Assembly: GCA_013824645.1 (NCBI GenBank)
Contig: PNOF01000007.1
Coordinates: 1 to 61,775 of the forward strand
Length of the DNA: 61,775 nucleotides
Reading direction: 5' to 3'
Source of the DNA: Syntrophus sp. (in: bacteria)
GTDB lineage: Bacteria; Desulfobacterota; Syntrophorhabdia; Syntrophorhabdales; Syntrophorhabdaceae
Below the pieces are notes generated by a model. The model was not told the DNA's origin and searched no databases. It was given only the letters and a program-made list of their open reading frames with translations. Of this stretch, positions 54,791-61,775 are shown one piece after another. The stretch's first letter is position 1, and the number at the start of each line of letters is the position of its first letter. The position numbers and the translations under genes were made by a program.

Positions 54791-55139
54791 AATAATCACC
54801 TCGCATGATGCTTTCACACAAATGTATGATCAAGCTGAATAACAATAACGAACGTCTAATCTAAATATAACAAAGTGGTTTGTCAAGATATTCTTACAAC
54901 CCATAAAAAAACCTCGTAAGCATCTCATTTATCAGGACCTTTTCTGTAAAATTCCAGAAATATACAAATACTGCCTTCAAAAACCACTTCCGCCTCCTGA
55001 TCATTTCGACGTTCATAAAAGATATTCTTCTGTAATAGCATACATAGTATACCCATGCGTGTCAGAGAGATTCACTCAAAATCAATCCTTACGTTCGATG
55101 CGCCCATGGCTTGCTGCAGGTATTCAGAGAAATGAACCT

Positions 55140-55249
55140 CCCTGCAGCAAGCTGCAGGGTATCTGCAGAATAAGGAGTTGTTCTCCCTCACCCTGCCCTC
55201 TCCCTCAAGGGGCGAGGAAATTAAGGTTACCCCGCAGCAAGCTACGGGG
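55140..55249. repeat. Pair of REP-like palindromes
   Basis: CCCTGCAGC-AA-GCTGCAGGG at 55140-55159 is a perfect palindrome. CCCCGCAGC-AA-GCTACGGGG at 55230-55249 is the same design with one mismatch. Between them is CCCTCACCCTGCCCTCTCCC plus AAGGGGCGAGG, another hairpin type common between proteobacterial genes. A half copy of the first (GCTTGCTGCAGG) is at about 55109. The 558-base gap 54818-55375 holds no gene. Confidence 0.65.
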
Positions 55250-55375
55250 AATCGTTAATTTGAAAAGAGAGATGTTCCTGTGGGTCTTCTTTTCAAGTAA
55301 GAAATATTCTTTATATTTTACTAATAACATGGTAAAAGTTCCGATGCTCGATATATCTCTTGGTCAGGTCGGTGA

Positions 55376-56476
55376 ATGCACCTATACAGCAGCCGCCTGA
55401 CGGCAAAAGCAGCATTATCACTCTCACTGATCCTGTTTTCGGGCCTCCTTCAGGCCCAGACACCGGAAAAAACAGCAGGACAGCAAGCCGATGGAGAGGA
55501 GCAACTCACAATTGTCGCCGTCGGGGACATTATGATGGGGTCAACTCATCCCTCCAACAAACTTCCACCTGAAGACGGAAAAAATATCTTTGATGGCGTC
55601 AAGGTGAAACTGCAGCAGGGGGATGTCATCTTCGGCAATCTCGAAGGGCCGCTCATCGACAACGGCATTCCGGAGAAATGCAAAGAAGATAAACGTCAGT
55701 GTTTTGAATTCGTAACGCCGGTACGGTACGTCAATTATCTCAAAGAAGCAGGTTTCAACATCGTCAATATTGCGAATAATCACACCTTCGACTGCGGTCT
55801 CACAGGTGTGGAAAATACCATCAACACATTGAAATCAAACAACATAGAACCAACCGGCGGAGAGACCCTTGGCCGCTTGCAGGTAAAAGGTAAACGCATC
55901 GTCGTTGTCGGTTTTTCCTTTACACTGAGCGACCATGCCTATTCCATAAACGACATCGACATGGCACAAGAGATAGTCAGAAAACTGAAAGAAGAAAATG
56001 ATATCATTATCGTCTCCTTTCATGGCGGCAGCGAAGGGAAGTCGGCATTACATATATCCAACACCAATGAAATATTCCTCGGAGAAAAGAGAGGAAATGT
56101 CATGCAATTCTCACGGGCGGTCATCGACGCAGGGGCTGATCTGGTATTGGGGCACGGGCCTCATGTGCTGCGGGCACTTGAAGTTTACAAGGGTAAATTT
56201 ATCGCGTACAGTCTCGGTAATTTTCTGACCTATAAACTATTTAACGTGAAAGGTCTAAGCGGCCTCAGCGCTATCCTGACCGTCAGGATAAACGCGCAGA
56301 CCGGCATGTTTACCGGGGGCACTATCGTTCCTGTAAAACTCTCAAAAGACGGTATCCCGGAATTCGACCCTCAAGGCAAGGCAAATAAACTGCTCAAGCA
56401 GCTGACGGCAAAAGATATTCACGACAACATGCTTGTGATTAACGAAGAAACCGGCGTTTTATCTTTGACACAGTAG
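55376..56476 (+). CDS. Exported CapA family metallophosphatase-like protein
   Basis: The 366-residue protein has a signal peptide (about 1-27, cleaved near LQA-Q). The CapA/PgsA fold follows, shown by VAVGDIMMGS, FGNLEGPLIDNG, NIANNHTFDCG, IVSFHGGSEG and LVLGHGPHVLRALEVYKGKFIAYSLGNF. Relatives take part in poly-gamma-glutamate capsule synthesis or act on surface polymers. No capsule synthase genes (capB, capC) are nearby, so the role is open. The AGGTCGG site fits the ATG. Confidence 0.9.
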   Translation: MHLYSSRLTAKAALSLSLILFSGLLQAQTPEKTAGQQADGEEQLTIVAVGDIMMGSTHPSNKLPPEDGKNIFDGVKVKLQQGDVIFGNLEGPLIDNGIPEKCKEDKRQCFEFVTPVRYVNYLKEAGFNIVNIANNHTFDCGLTGVENTINTLKSNNIEPTGGETLGRLQVKGKRIVVVGFSFTLSDHAYSINDIDMAQEIVRKLKEENDIIIVSFHGGSEGKSALHISNTNEIFLGEKRGNVMQFSRAVIDAGADLVLGHGPHVLRALEVYKGKFIAYSLGNFLTYKLFNVKGLSGLSAILTVRINAQTGMFTGGTIVPVKLSKDGIPEFDPQGKANKLLKQLTAKDIHDNMLVINEETGVLSLTQ

Positions 56477-56510
56477 CCATTTCATCACAAAAGAAAACAG
56501 GAAAGATCAA

Positions 56511-56906
56511 TTACGGGTTGATTATCTTCAGTCCCAGGAAGTTCTCCATGTGATCAAAGTCCCTGTCGTCATGTAGCAACGACAGTCGGTAATGGATACA
56601 GAAGGTTCCGATCATAACATCGATGGTCTTCCTTACGGTAATACCTTTCTTCCGCAAGGCCCTGTAATTCATCGCGCTCTTCAATGCCAATTCCTGTCCT
56701 CCCATCGCCATAAAGGGGATACGCAGAAGGAGGTCCTTTGCCGTCTTGAAGTCCTTATCACTTTGGAACCCTTGAAGCACTTCGGTCAGGATGAGATCAC
56801 CTATTATGATGGGGACATTCCCGAGCGAAGCATCCAACCAATCTGTTTGGACTGTTTTCTTGCCGTTGAAGTAGTCGATCCACACAGAGGAATCAACGAG
56901 AATCAT
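56511..56906 (-). CDS. vapC: VapC-type PIN-domain toxin
   Basis: PIN-domain ribonuclease of 131 residues. The first acidic residue lies in MILVDSSVWIDYF (D5), the second in LTEVLQGF, and the late acidic cluster in LLHDDRDFDHM, so the catalytic site looks intact. The ATG overlaps the end of vapB by 4 bases. It would cleave tRNA or rRNA when released from VapB. Confidence 0.92.
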   Translation of the reverse strand: MILVDSSVWIDYFNGKKTVQTDWLDASLGNVPIIIGDLILTEVLQGFQSDKDFKTAKDLLLRIPFMAMGGQELALKSAMNYRALRKKGITVRKTIDVMIGTFCIHYRLSLLHDDRDFDHMENFLGLKIINP

Positions 56907-57097
56907 TTGTCTGACCGCATTTCATCGAGGCTGCCGGTCCATTTGAGTTTTCCCCGAAAACGCTTAATTTCCTTTTGGTTTTTTAACTGAATCAACAATT
57001 TCAGCCCTTCCTCTATGGCGCCCTTCTTTGTCTTCAGACCTGACGCTTTGAGGGCTGATTCCATCAAGCTATCATCAAGGACAACATTCGTTCTCAT
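56903..57097 (-). CDS. vapB: VapB-type antitoxin
   Basis: The 64-residue protein has an N-terminal ribbon-helix-helix (MRTNVVLDDSLMESALKASG, residues 1-45), the usual 'type II toxin-antitoxin VapB' form seen with this VapC class. The C-terminal tail (FRGKLKWTGSLDEMR) would wrap the toxin. It is coupled to vapC. AGGAGG precedes the ATG. Confidence 0.9.
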   Translation of the reverse strand: MRTNVVLDDSLMESALKASGLKTKKGAIEEGLKLLIQLKNQKEIKRFRGKLKWTGSLDEMRSDK

Positions 57098-57166
57098 TTT
57101 TGCCTCCTATGTGTATCCATTATCAATATTATACACATCGAAGGGCTTATTGGAAAGATTTTGTTT

Positions 57167-57286
57167 ATGAAATTGGACCTTAAAGAAGCGTACTCGCGAG
57201 TGAAATCTGTCTCAATCCGGCCAAAAGAAGCGCTCCAGGTCGGCCTGATTACTTTGTTACGTGATTTAACGAACAAAATCTCATAA
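57167..57286 (+). CDS. Possible 39-residue ORF
   Basis: An ATG at 57167 has GGAAAG 8 bases upstream and opens 39 codons (MKLDLKEAYSRVKSVSIRPK...). The frame ends 31 bases before the dehydrogenase gene. It may be a short leader or a remnant. No family seen. Confidence 0.25.
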   Translation: MKLDLKEAYSRVKSVSIRPKEALQVGLITLLRDLTNKIS

Positions 57287-57317
57287 AAATAGTGTAAAAT
57301 AAGGAAAATGTAGTTTA

Positions 57318-58574
57318 TTGCTGAGGAGAACGTTTATGAACAATACAAAGAACCGTGGAAAAATAATGATAATCGGGGCTGGCGGCGTGGCCACTGTTGC
57401 GGTGCACAAATGCGCGCAGGTCCCGGAAGTCTTCAAAGAAATAGTGCTTGCAAGCAGGACCCTCTCTAAATGTGAGGCAATTCAAGGCGATATCAAAAAG
57501 CGTTACGGAAGGGACATTCAGATAGCGCAGGTGGATGCTGACAATGTGCCGGAACTGACAGCGCTTATCAATAAATACCAACCTTACCTTGTGCTCAATC
57601 TCGCCCTCCCCTACCAGGACCTCCATATCATGGATGCCTGCCTTGCCGCGGGAGTCCACTACATAGACACCGCAAATTATGAGCCCCTCGACGAAGCCCA
57701 CTTTGAATATAGCTGGCAGTGGGCATATCAGAAACGGTTCAGGGAAAAAGGGCTCATGGCCGTTCTTGGTTCAGGATTCGACCCCGGCGTGACCAATGTC
57801 TTTACCGCCTATGCAAGCAAGAACCTCTTCGACGAGATCAATTATCTGGACATACTGGACTGCAACGCCGGAAGCCACGGCCATGTCTTTGCCACAAACT
57901 TTAATCCTGAGATCAATATCCGGGAAGTGACCCAGGTGGTGCGCCACTGGGAAGGCGGGAAATGGATTGAGACACCGGCCATCATCGATGAGGGCAGCGT
58001 CCATTTCAGCTTTGATTACCCCATAGCGGGTGCAAAAGAAAGCTATCTCCTCTACCACGAAGAGCTGGAGTCCCTCGTTCTCAATATTAAAGGGATGAAA
58101 CGGGCCAGATTCTGGATGACCTTCTCCGAGAATTACCTTACCCATCTGAGGGTGCTGCAGAACGTGGGTATGACACGTATAGATGAAGTTGATTACGAAG
58201 GCAGTAAGATCGTTCCCATCAGGTTTCTTAAAGCATTACTCCCCGAACCGGCTTCCCTGGGCACGAAATATACCGGCAAGACCGTCATCGGCAACATTAT
58301 GACCGGGAAAAAGAACGGACAAACCATTACCCGCTATATCTACAATGTCTGTGATCATGAAGAAGCATTCAAGGAGACAGGAACACAGGCCATCGCCTAT
58401 ACAACGGGCGTCCCCGCAATGATCGGGGCCATGATGCTCATGACAGGGGTCTGGCAGGGTGTTGGCGTGTACAATATTGAACAGCTCGATCCTGACAAGT
58501 TCATGGAGGCGCTCAACAAATACGGTCTTCCCTGGCAGGTAGTGGAATGCGCAGCGCTGCCGGATAAGGTATAA
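57318..58574 (+). CDS. Carboxynorspermidine/carboxyspermidine dehydrogenase
   Basis: Saccharopine-dehydrogenase-like enzyme of 418 residues that condenses aspartate semialdehyde with a diamine and reduces the product, the first step of the alternative spermidine pathway. The dinucleotide loop is MIIGAGGVATVAVHKCAQ, followed by ALPYQDLHIMDACLAAGVHYIDTANYEP and VLGSGFDPGVTNVFTAYA. It is 3 bases from nspC, which performs the next step, and this settles the choice against lysine pathway saccharopine dehydrogenase. The first ATG is 9 residues upstream of a likely alternative. Confidence 0.93.
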   Translation: MLRRTFMNNTKNRGKIMIIGAGGVATVAVHKCAQVPEVFKEIVLASRTLSKCEAIQGDIKKRYGRDIQIAQVDADNVPELTALINKYQPYLVLNLALPYQDLHIMDACLAAGVHYIDTANYEPLDEAHFEYSWQWAYQKRFREKGLMAVLGSGFDPGVTNVFTAYASKNLFDEINYLDILDCNAGSHGHVFATNFNPEINIREVTQVVRHWEGGKWIETPAIIDEGSVHFSFDYPIAGAKESYLLYHEELESLVLNIKGMKRARFWMTFSENYLTHLRVLQNVGMTRIDEVDYEGSKIVPIRFLKALLPEPASLGTKYTGKTVIGNIMTGKKNGQTITRYIYNVCDHEEAFKETGTQAIAYTTGVPAMIGAMMLMTGVWQGVGVYNIEQLDPDKFMEALNKYGLPWQVVECAALPDKV

Positions 58575-58577
58575 CGC

Positions 58578-59918
58578 ATGACAGCCGATAAGCGCATTGA
58601 AGAGATCATTCGGGCGATTTCGGCTAAGGATACCAATGCCGCAGACATGTACCACGCTCTGTCCGGTGAAACAAGACAAAAAGTGCTGAAGACACTGAGT
58701 GCTGACGGGTTAAAGACGCTCACAAAATTAATTAAAGAAAATAAGAAAAAACGCTTTGCCGTAGCAAATAAGCGGTTCCTTGAAATCGCTGCCGGGGATG
58801 TCACAACACCGGTGTATCTTATCGATGAAACACTCATCGAAGAAAACATGCGGGTTTTGCAGTATGTAAAAGACCGCACAGGCTGCAAGATATTCCACGC
58901 CCTGAAATCATACGCATCATTTGCCACATTTCCCATGATGGCGAGATATCTGGACGGCACCTGCGCGAGCGGTCTCAATGAAGCTCGACTCGGCTACGAA
59001 GAATTCAAAAAAGAAGTCCACACCTTCGGCGCGGCATACACAGACAAAGAAATTGCGGAGATACTTAGATGTTCCAACTCCATCATTTTCAATTCCTTCT
59101 ATCAGCTTGAGCAATACGGGAAAGCAGCATGGAAAAGCGGTGTCCAGATCGGTCTCAGGGTCAATCCTGGATACGCCGAGGTGACAACAGATATGTACAA
59201 CCCCTGCTCGCCCAATTCGAGACTGGGGATCATCCAGGAGATCTTCAACAAGGAATTCCCCAAACACAAGGGTATCATAGACGGGCTCCATTTCCATGCC
59301 ATGTGCGAGCAGAATTCAGACGTCCTTGAACGGATCCTGAAGTCCTTTGAAAAGCTCTATAGACCATACATAAAGGGACTGAAATGGGTCAATTTCGGAG
59401 GCGGACACCACATAACCCGTGACGATTACGATATTGGGCTGCTCATAAGGCTTGTAAACACCTTCAAGAAAAAGTACGGTGTGCAGGTTTATCTGGAGCC
59501 GGGAGAAGCGAGCGTCCTCAATGCGGGGGTGCTCATCGCGTCTGTTCTGGATATTGTACAAAACGAGGCAGAGGTCGCCATCATAGATGCGTCAGCAGAG
59601 ACACACATGCCCGATGTGCTCCTGATGCCTTACAGACCGAATATCATGGAGTCAGGTCAGGCAAATGAGAAGAAACATACCTATATAATCGCGGGGCCGA
59701 GCTGCCTTGCGGGCGATGTGGTTGGCGACTATTCCTTCGACGAGCCGCTGAAAAGGGGCGACAAGCTGGTCTTCACCGACATGGCGCTCTACAGCATAGT
59801 AAAAAGTACAACCTTCAATGGCATCAATCTCCCGGATATAGCGGTGGTGAGGGATGGGGGAGAAGTAGAAGTCATAAAGCAATTCGGTTACAAAGAATAC
59901 AGAAATAGACAATCGTAA
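58578..59918 (+). CDS. nspC: Carboxynorspermidine decarboxylase with N-terminal extension
   Basis: PLP enzyme that decarboxylates carboxy(nor)spermidine. At 446 residues it is about 70 longer than typical NspC (about 380). The normal start lies near TTPVYLIDETLIEENM (residue 76 on). The PLP lysine is K110 in FHALKSYAS. Other family segments are HFHAMCEQN, NFGGGHHI, LEPGEASVLNAG and DASAETHMPDVL. The first 70 residues are mainly helical and charged (ADKRIEEIIRAISAKDTNAAD), of no recognised family. Operon with the dehydrogenase. Confidence 0.93.
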   Translation: MTADKRIEEIIRAISAKDTNAADMYHALSGETRQKVLKTLSADGLKTLTKLIKENKKKRFAVANKRFLEIAAGDVTTPVYLIDETLIEENMRVLQYVKDRTGCKIFHALKSYASFATFPMMARYLDGTCASGLNEARLGYEEFKKEVHTFGAAYTDKEIAEILRCSNSIIFNSFYQLEQYGKAAWKSGVQIGLRVNPGYAEVTTDMYNPCSPNSRLGIIQEIFNKEFPKHKGIIDGLHFHAMCEQNSDVLERILKSFEKLYRPYIKGLKWVNFGGGHHITRDDYDIGLLIRLVNTFKKKYGVQVYLEPGEASVLNAGVLIASVLDIVQNEAEVAIIDASAETHMPDVLLMPYRPNIMESGQANEKKHTYIIAGPSCLAGDVVGDYSFDEPLKRGDKLVFTDMALYSIVKSTTFNGINLPDIAVVRDGGEVEVIKQFGYKEYRNRQS

Positions 59919-59939
59919 GCAAATGCTTCTTTAAGAGTT

Positions 59940-60143
59940 GTGTCCGGCCAACGGCTTCTTCGGAAAGCTCCATCTGCGCCGCCCTGCATCGCCATGCGCT
60001 GCTCAACGTATGTACATACGCTTCCGCGCCAGCAAGGCTCCCAGGACAACACGTCTGAAGCTTCCACTCAAAGCCGTCGTCCACACAAGGCCGGGACGGG
60101 TCCCGGCATAGTCAAGGAATATACGTTGCCTTGCGTTCCGCAG
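59940..60143. repeat. Dispersed GC-rich repeat with internal palindromes
   Basis: The element of about 200 bases contains the perfect palindrome CGTATGTACATACG (60007-60020) and the hairpin CCGGGAC-GG-GTCCCGG. Bases 60071-60143 recur at 61371-61443 (about 62 of 73 identical). The first part recurs in reverse near 30009-30046. It fills most of the 323-base gap between nspC and the zinc-finger gene. Confidence 0.7.
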
Positions 60144-60241
60144 ATAATTTATTAAAGGAACATATCACAATTGGTAGGCAATCAATAAATTACGAAATTT
60201 ACCACGTTCCTGACTGGTGTACTACGAACAAGCAATCCCAA

Positions 60242-60496
60242 TTACACTGCGTAGCTGAGAATCTCAACCTCGACTTTGCTGTCAATGCCTGAGAGAAGAT
60301 CGTCTACGCCTTTCATGACTGCGTCTTCCAGGAGATACTCGTTGCAATTCTCGCACTGCCAGACAGGAAGGTTCTTGATAATGACAATAGACCCATGTGC
60401 TACTTTGAAGGGAAGATCAGTAACTGCATGTTCCATATCGGAGCTACATTGAAAGCATTTCAAACTTTTTTCCTTGTCTTTAAATCTTTTTCCCAT
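60242..60496 (-). CDS. YgiT-type zinc finger protein
   Basis: I start it at MGKRFKDKEKSLKCFQC (ATG 60496). The 84 residues contain C-x2-C twice (CFQC, CENC) and the segment VKNLPVWQC-like IIKNLPVWQCENCNEYLLED. This is the YgiT/MqsA zinc domain; the helix-turn-helix half of MqsA is absent. YgiT-type genes usually pair with a RelE or DUF4258 toxin gene, but here the upstream neighbour is hicB. A longer start at 60529 would overlap hicB. Confidence 0.85.
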   Translation of the reverse strand: MGKRFKDKEKSLKCFQCSSDMEHAVTDLPFKVAHGSIVIIKNLPVWQCENCNEYLLEDAVMKGVDDLLSGIDSKVEVEILSYAV

Positions 60497-60509
60497 TTGT
60501 CTTGATTTG

Positions 60510-60848
60510 TCAGCGGATATGGGCGGCATTGTCGAGGACTTCCGCAGCCCATTGGTTCAGGCTTCGCCCTGAGGTTTTTGCTGCAGTAAGGGCCCTGGCG
60601 TGGATTTCAGGAGAAATACGAAGCATGAGCTTGCCGGAAGCAGGTTTCAATGGTTTGCGCCCTGTGGCCTTACAGTCTTTTACGTAGTGATCAACGGCAG
60701 CCTGAAAATCAGCCTTGAGTTCCTTCACGGCCTCCCCATGAAAAGTAATACTGTCCTCGATCCCCATTATTTTTCCCACAAAAATATTGTCCCTTGGATC
60801 GAATTCGATACGGGCCATGTACCCCTTATATGTCATTACATTCTTCAT
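60510..60848 (-). CDS. hicB: HicB family antitoxin
   Basis: The 112-residue protein starts at MKNVMTYKGYMARIEFDPRD (ATG 60848). It has a partially degraded RNase H-like domain (about 10-60: DNIFVGKIMGIEDSITFHGE) and a C-terminal ribbon-helix-helix (about 75-110: KLMLRISPEIHARALTAAKTSGRSLNQWA), which binds the operator. It overlaps hicA by 4 bases (ATGA). Confidence 0.9.
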   Translation of the reverse strand: MKNVMTYKGYMARIEFDPRDNIFVGKIMGIEDSITFHGEAVKELKADFQAAVDHYVKDCKATGRKPLKPASGKLMLRISPEIHARALTAAKTSGRSLNQWAAEVLDNAAHIR

Positions 60849-61099
60849 GGTACTACCTCCAAATGTTTGAACCACTCGCGCAGTTCTTCGACCTGATATT
60901 TTTTTGCTTCCTTACCAGGGTGAGGACGGTGAAGGTATCGCCTGGTCCCCTTCAACTCAAAAACCACACGTGAGCCTTCGCCTTCGCGGACTTTACCATC
61001 CATGGCAATCACCAGGGTTTCTATATCGGAGAAAACAATTCCCGTTCGCGTGGGCAATGCAAAGATCGCTTCAAGAGTGCGGCGGTGTTTTGCTTTCAT
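60845..61099 (-). CDS. hicA: HicA family mRNA interferase toxin
   Basis: The 84-residue protein is a dsRBD-like fold. It lacks a perfect G-x-H motif; the usual His is found in GTRRYLHRPHPGKEAK, about residue 57. It has the family segment GSRVVFELKG. Shares one mRNA with hicB. Start: AAAGTGC-like spacing only; no strong ribosome binding site seen. Confidence 0.85.
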   Translation of the reverse strand: MKAKHRRTLEAIFALPTRTGIVFSDIETLVIAMDGKVREGEGSRVVFELKGTRRYLHRPHPGKEAKKYQVEELREWFKHLEVVP

Positions 61100-61370
61100 A
61101 TACTATGATAGCACAATATGCTATCTATTGCAAGCATTTAATGATAGCATAGAAGGGTATTTAGGACGGGTCCACATCAAAACGGATAGGTTATGGTAAA
61201 CCCTGTTATAACTTTGCAGATCTCATATCCATCAGAATTGTAGGGTATCTTCTTGGAGTAGCCCCCGTTTCAAACGGATGGGAAGCCTGGAGGGGCCAAC
61301 ACAACACACCAGTGCATCGCATATTCATCTTTTTGCTCGACTGATGCTCGCAATTGAACCGTACCCCTCC

Positions 61371-61443
61371 AAGCTGTCGTCCACTTCAAGCCGGGACAAG
61401 TCCTGGCATAGTCAAGGAACATACGTTGCCTCGCGTTCCGTAG
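61371..61443. repeat. Partial copy of the repeat at 60071-60143
   Basis: About 85 percent identical over 73 bases to 60071-60143. The hairpin CCGGGAC-AA-GTCCTGG is kept by a G-U pair, so structure seems conserved. Same orientation as the other copy, 1.3 kb away. Confidence 0.75.
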
Positions 61444-61615
61444 AGGATAAGCGGCTTTCATTTCCTGTGGTAAATTCGATTTGTAGGGGTTGGCTCATGG
61501 GTGGGCATCAGAAAAGTTATGGAAGTTGCTTGCCCCCAACAGGTAATCTTTACAATTACGCGCTACCGTTTTGTGCTTGCCATAAACCTTGCACAGATCA
61601 AACATCGGTTAATCA

Positions 61616-61711
61616 TTATTCAAGCTTTCGTTGCTCAGCCTGTTCATCTTCCCGACGCGCATCCCTCTGTGCCAATATAAGTGAGACACTTTCCCCCAAA
61701 AAGTTTAGACT
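61616..61711 (-). pseudogene. Possible C-terminal gene remnant
   Basis: Between stop codons the minus strand reads SLNFLGESVSLILAQRDARR, then EDEQAEQRKLE and TAA. It looks like a charged helical protein tail, but at 31 codons chance is not excluded. No family recognised. Confidence 0.2.
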
Positions 61712-61775
61712 CTAAGGGCGGAAAGGAGAAAGATATTTTGAAAGAGAAAGGTTCAATGATCAAACACAGTACCAC

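Larger units (their letters stand above)
61100..61775. other. Gap of about 680 bases at the window edge
   Basis: No intact gene. It holds a repeat copy (61371-61443), a possible gene remnant (61616-61711) and, at the extreme edge, a GGAAAGGAG site before a TTG at 61738 that could open a gene (MKEKGSMIKHS...) continuing off the window. A plus-strand frame from 61278 to 61715 crosses these repeats and is not credible. Confidence 0.4.

Noticed and set aside
59872-60084. Minus-strand frame over the repeat after nspC
   Set aside because: It follows the repeat element and the antisense of nspC; such frames arise from GC-rich repeats.
61278-61715. A 145-codon plus-strand frame near the edge
   Set aside because: It runs through the dispersed repeat and has a Ser/Cys-rich composition typical of non-coding sequence; no ribosome binding site.

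Overview
The window reads as chromosomal DNA of an anaerobic bacterium, most likely a deltaproteobacterial syntroph or sulfate-reducer relative (Syntrophobacterales/Syntrophorhabdus-like). The reasons are the housekeeping order pth-rplY-prs-tRNA-Gln-spoVG-ispE-rng, the pcm-rpoS pair, a bacterial-type acetyl-CoA synthase/CO dehydrogenase cluster, a CoA-transferase pair, and dispersed short palindromic repeats. This lineage call is inference; no rRNA is present.

Layout. 195-9786 (minus): pth, rplY, prs, tRNA-Gln, spoVG, ispE, rng, a two-domain radical SAM protein, a phosphohexomutase and a ROK kinase, followed by a truncated DUF72 pseudogene. 10.1-13.2 kb: a LOG-family protein with a strong promoter, then an exbB-exbD-tonB-trmI run on the minus strand. 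13.2-19.6 kb (plus): ccdA, then the overlapping proC-pcm-rpoS-murJ operon, a short ORF and a GNAT protein. 20.2-28.4 kb (plus): an accessory island of ten genes that nearly all encode exported proteins. It holds three TPR proteins (two of them tandem paralogues), two ankyrin proteins, a LamG protein, a PsbP/DcrB-like protein, an unknown beta-rich protein, and two small cysteine-rich peptides. One of these peptides joins a zinc ribbon to an inhibitor-cystine-knot cysteine pattern. 28.6-33.8 kb: an HD-GYP protein, a very large GH13 enzyme and a small Cys protein.

34.1-43.8 kb (minus): the Wood-Ljungdahl carbonyl-branch cluster acsV-cooC-(72-aa ORF)-acsD-cooS-acsB-acsC. It encodes the corrinoid protein, its reductive activator, CO dehydrogenase, acetyl-CoA synthase and the nickel-insertion ATPase. 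All A-cluster and C-cluster ligands are present, so the complex looks functional. The methyltransferase acsE is not in the window. A divergent IclR regulator with a near-consensus promoter and almost no leader faces the cluster.

44.8-54.8 kb (minus): a GT2 glycosyltransferase, a GH57 glucanotransferase, tRNA-Asp, tRNA-Val, clpX-clpP-tig, a HepT/MntA pair, a two-subunit CoA-transferase and a LuxR-type regulator. 55-61.8 kb: a CapA-like protein, VapBC, a carboxynorspermidine dehydrogenase/decarboxylase pair (alternative spermidine pathway) and HicAB followed by a YgiT-type zinc-finger gene. The intergenic spaces here carry several families of hairpin repeats. No CRISPR array, rRNA or intact insertion sequence was seen.
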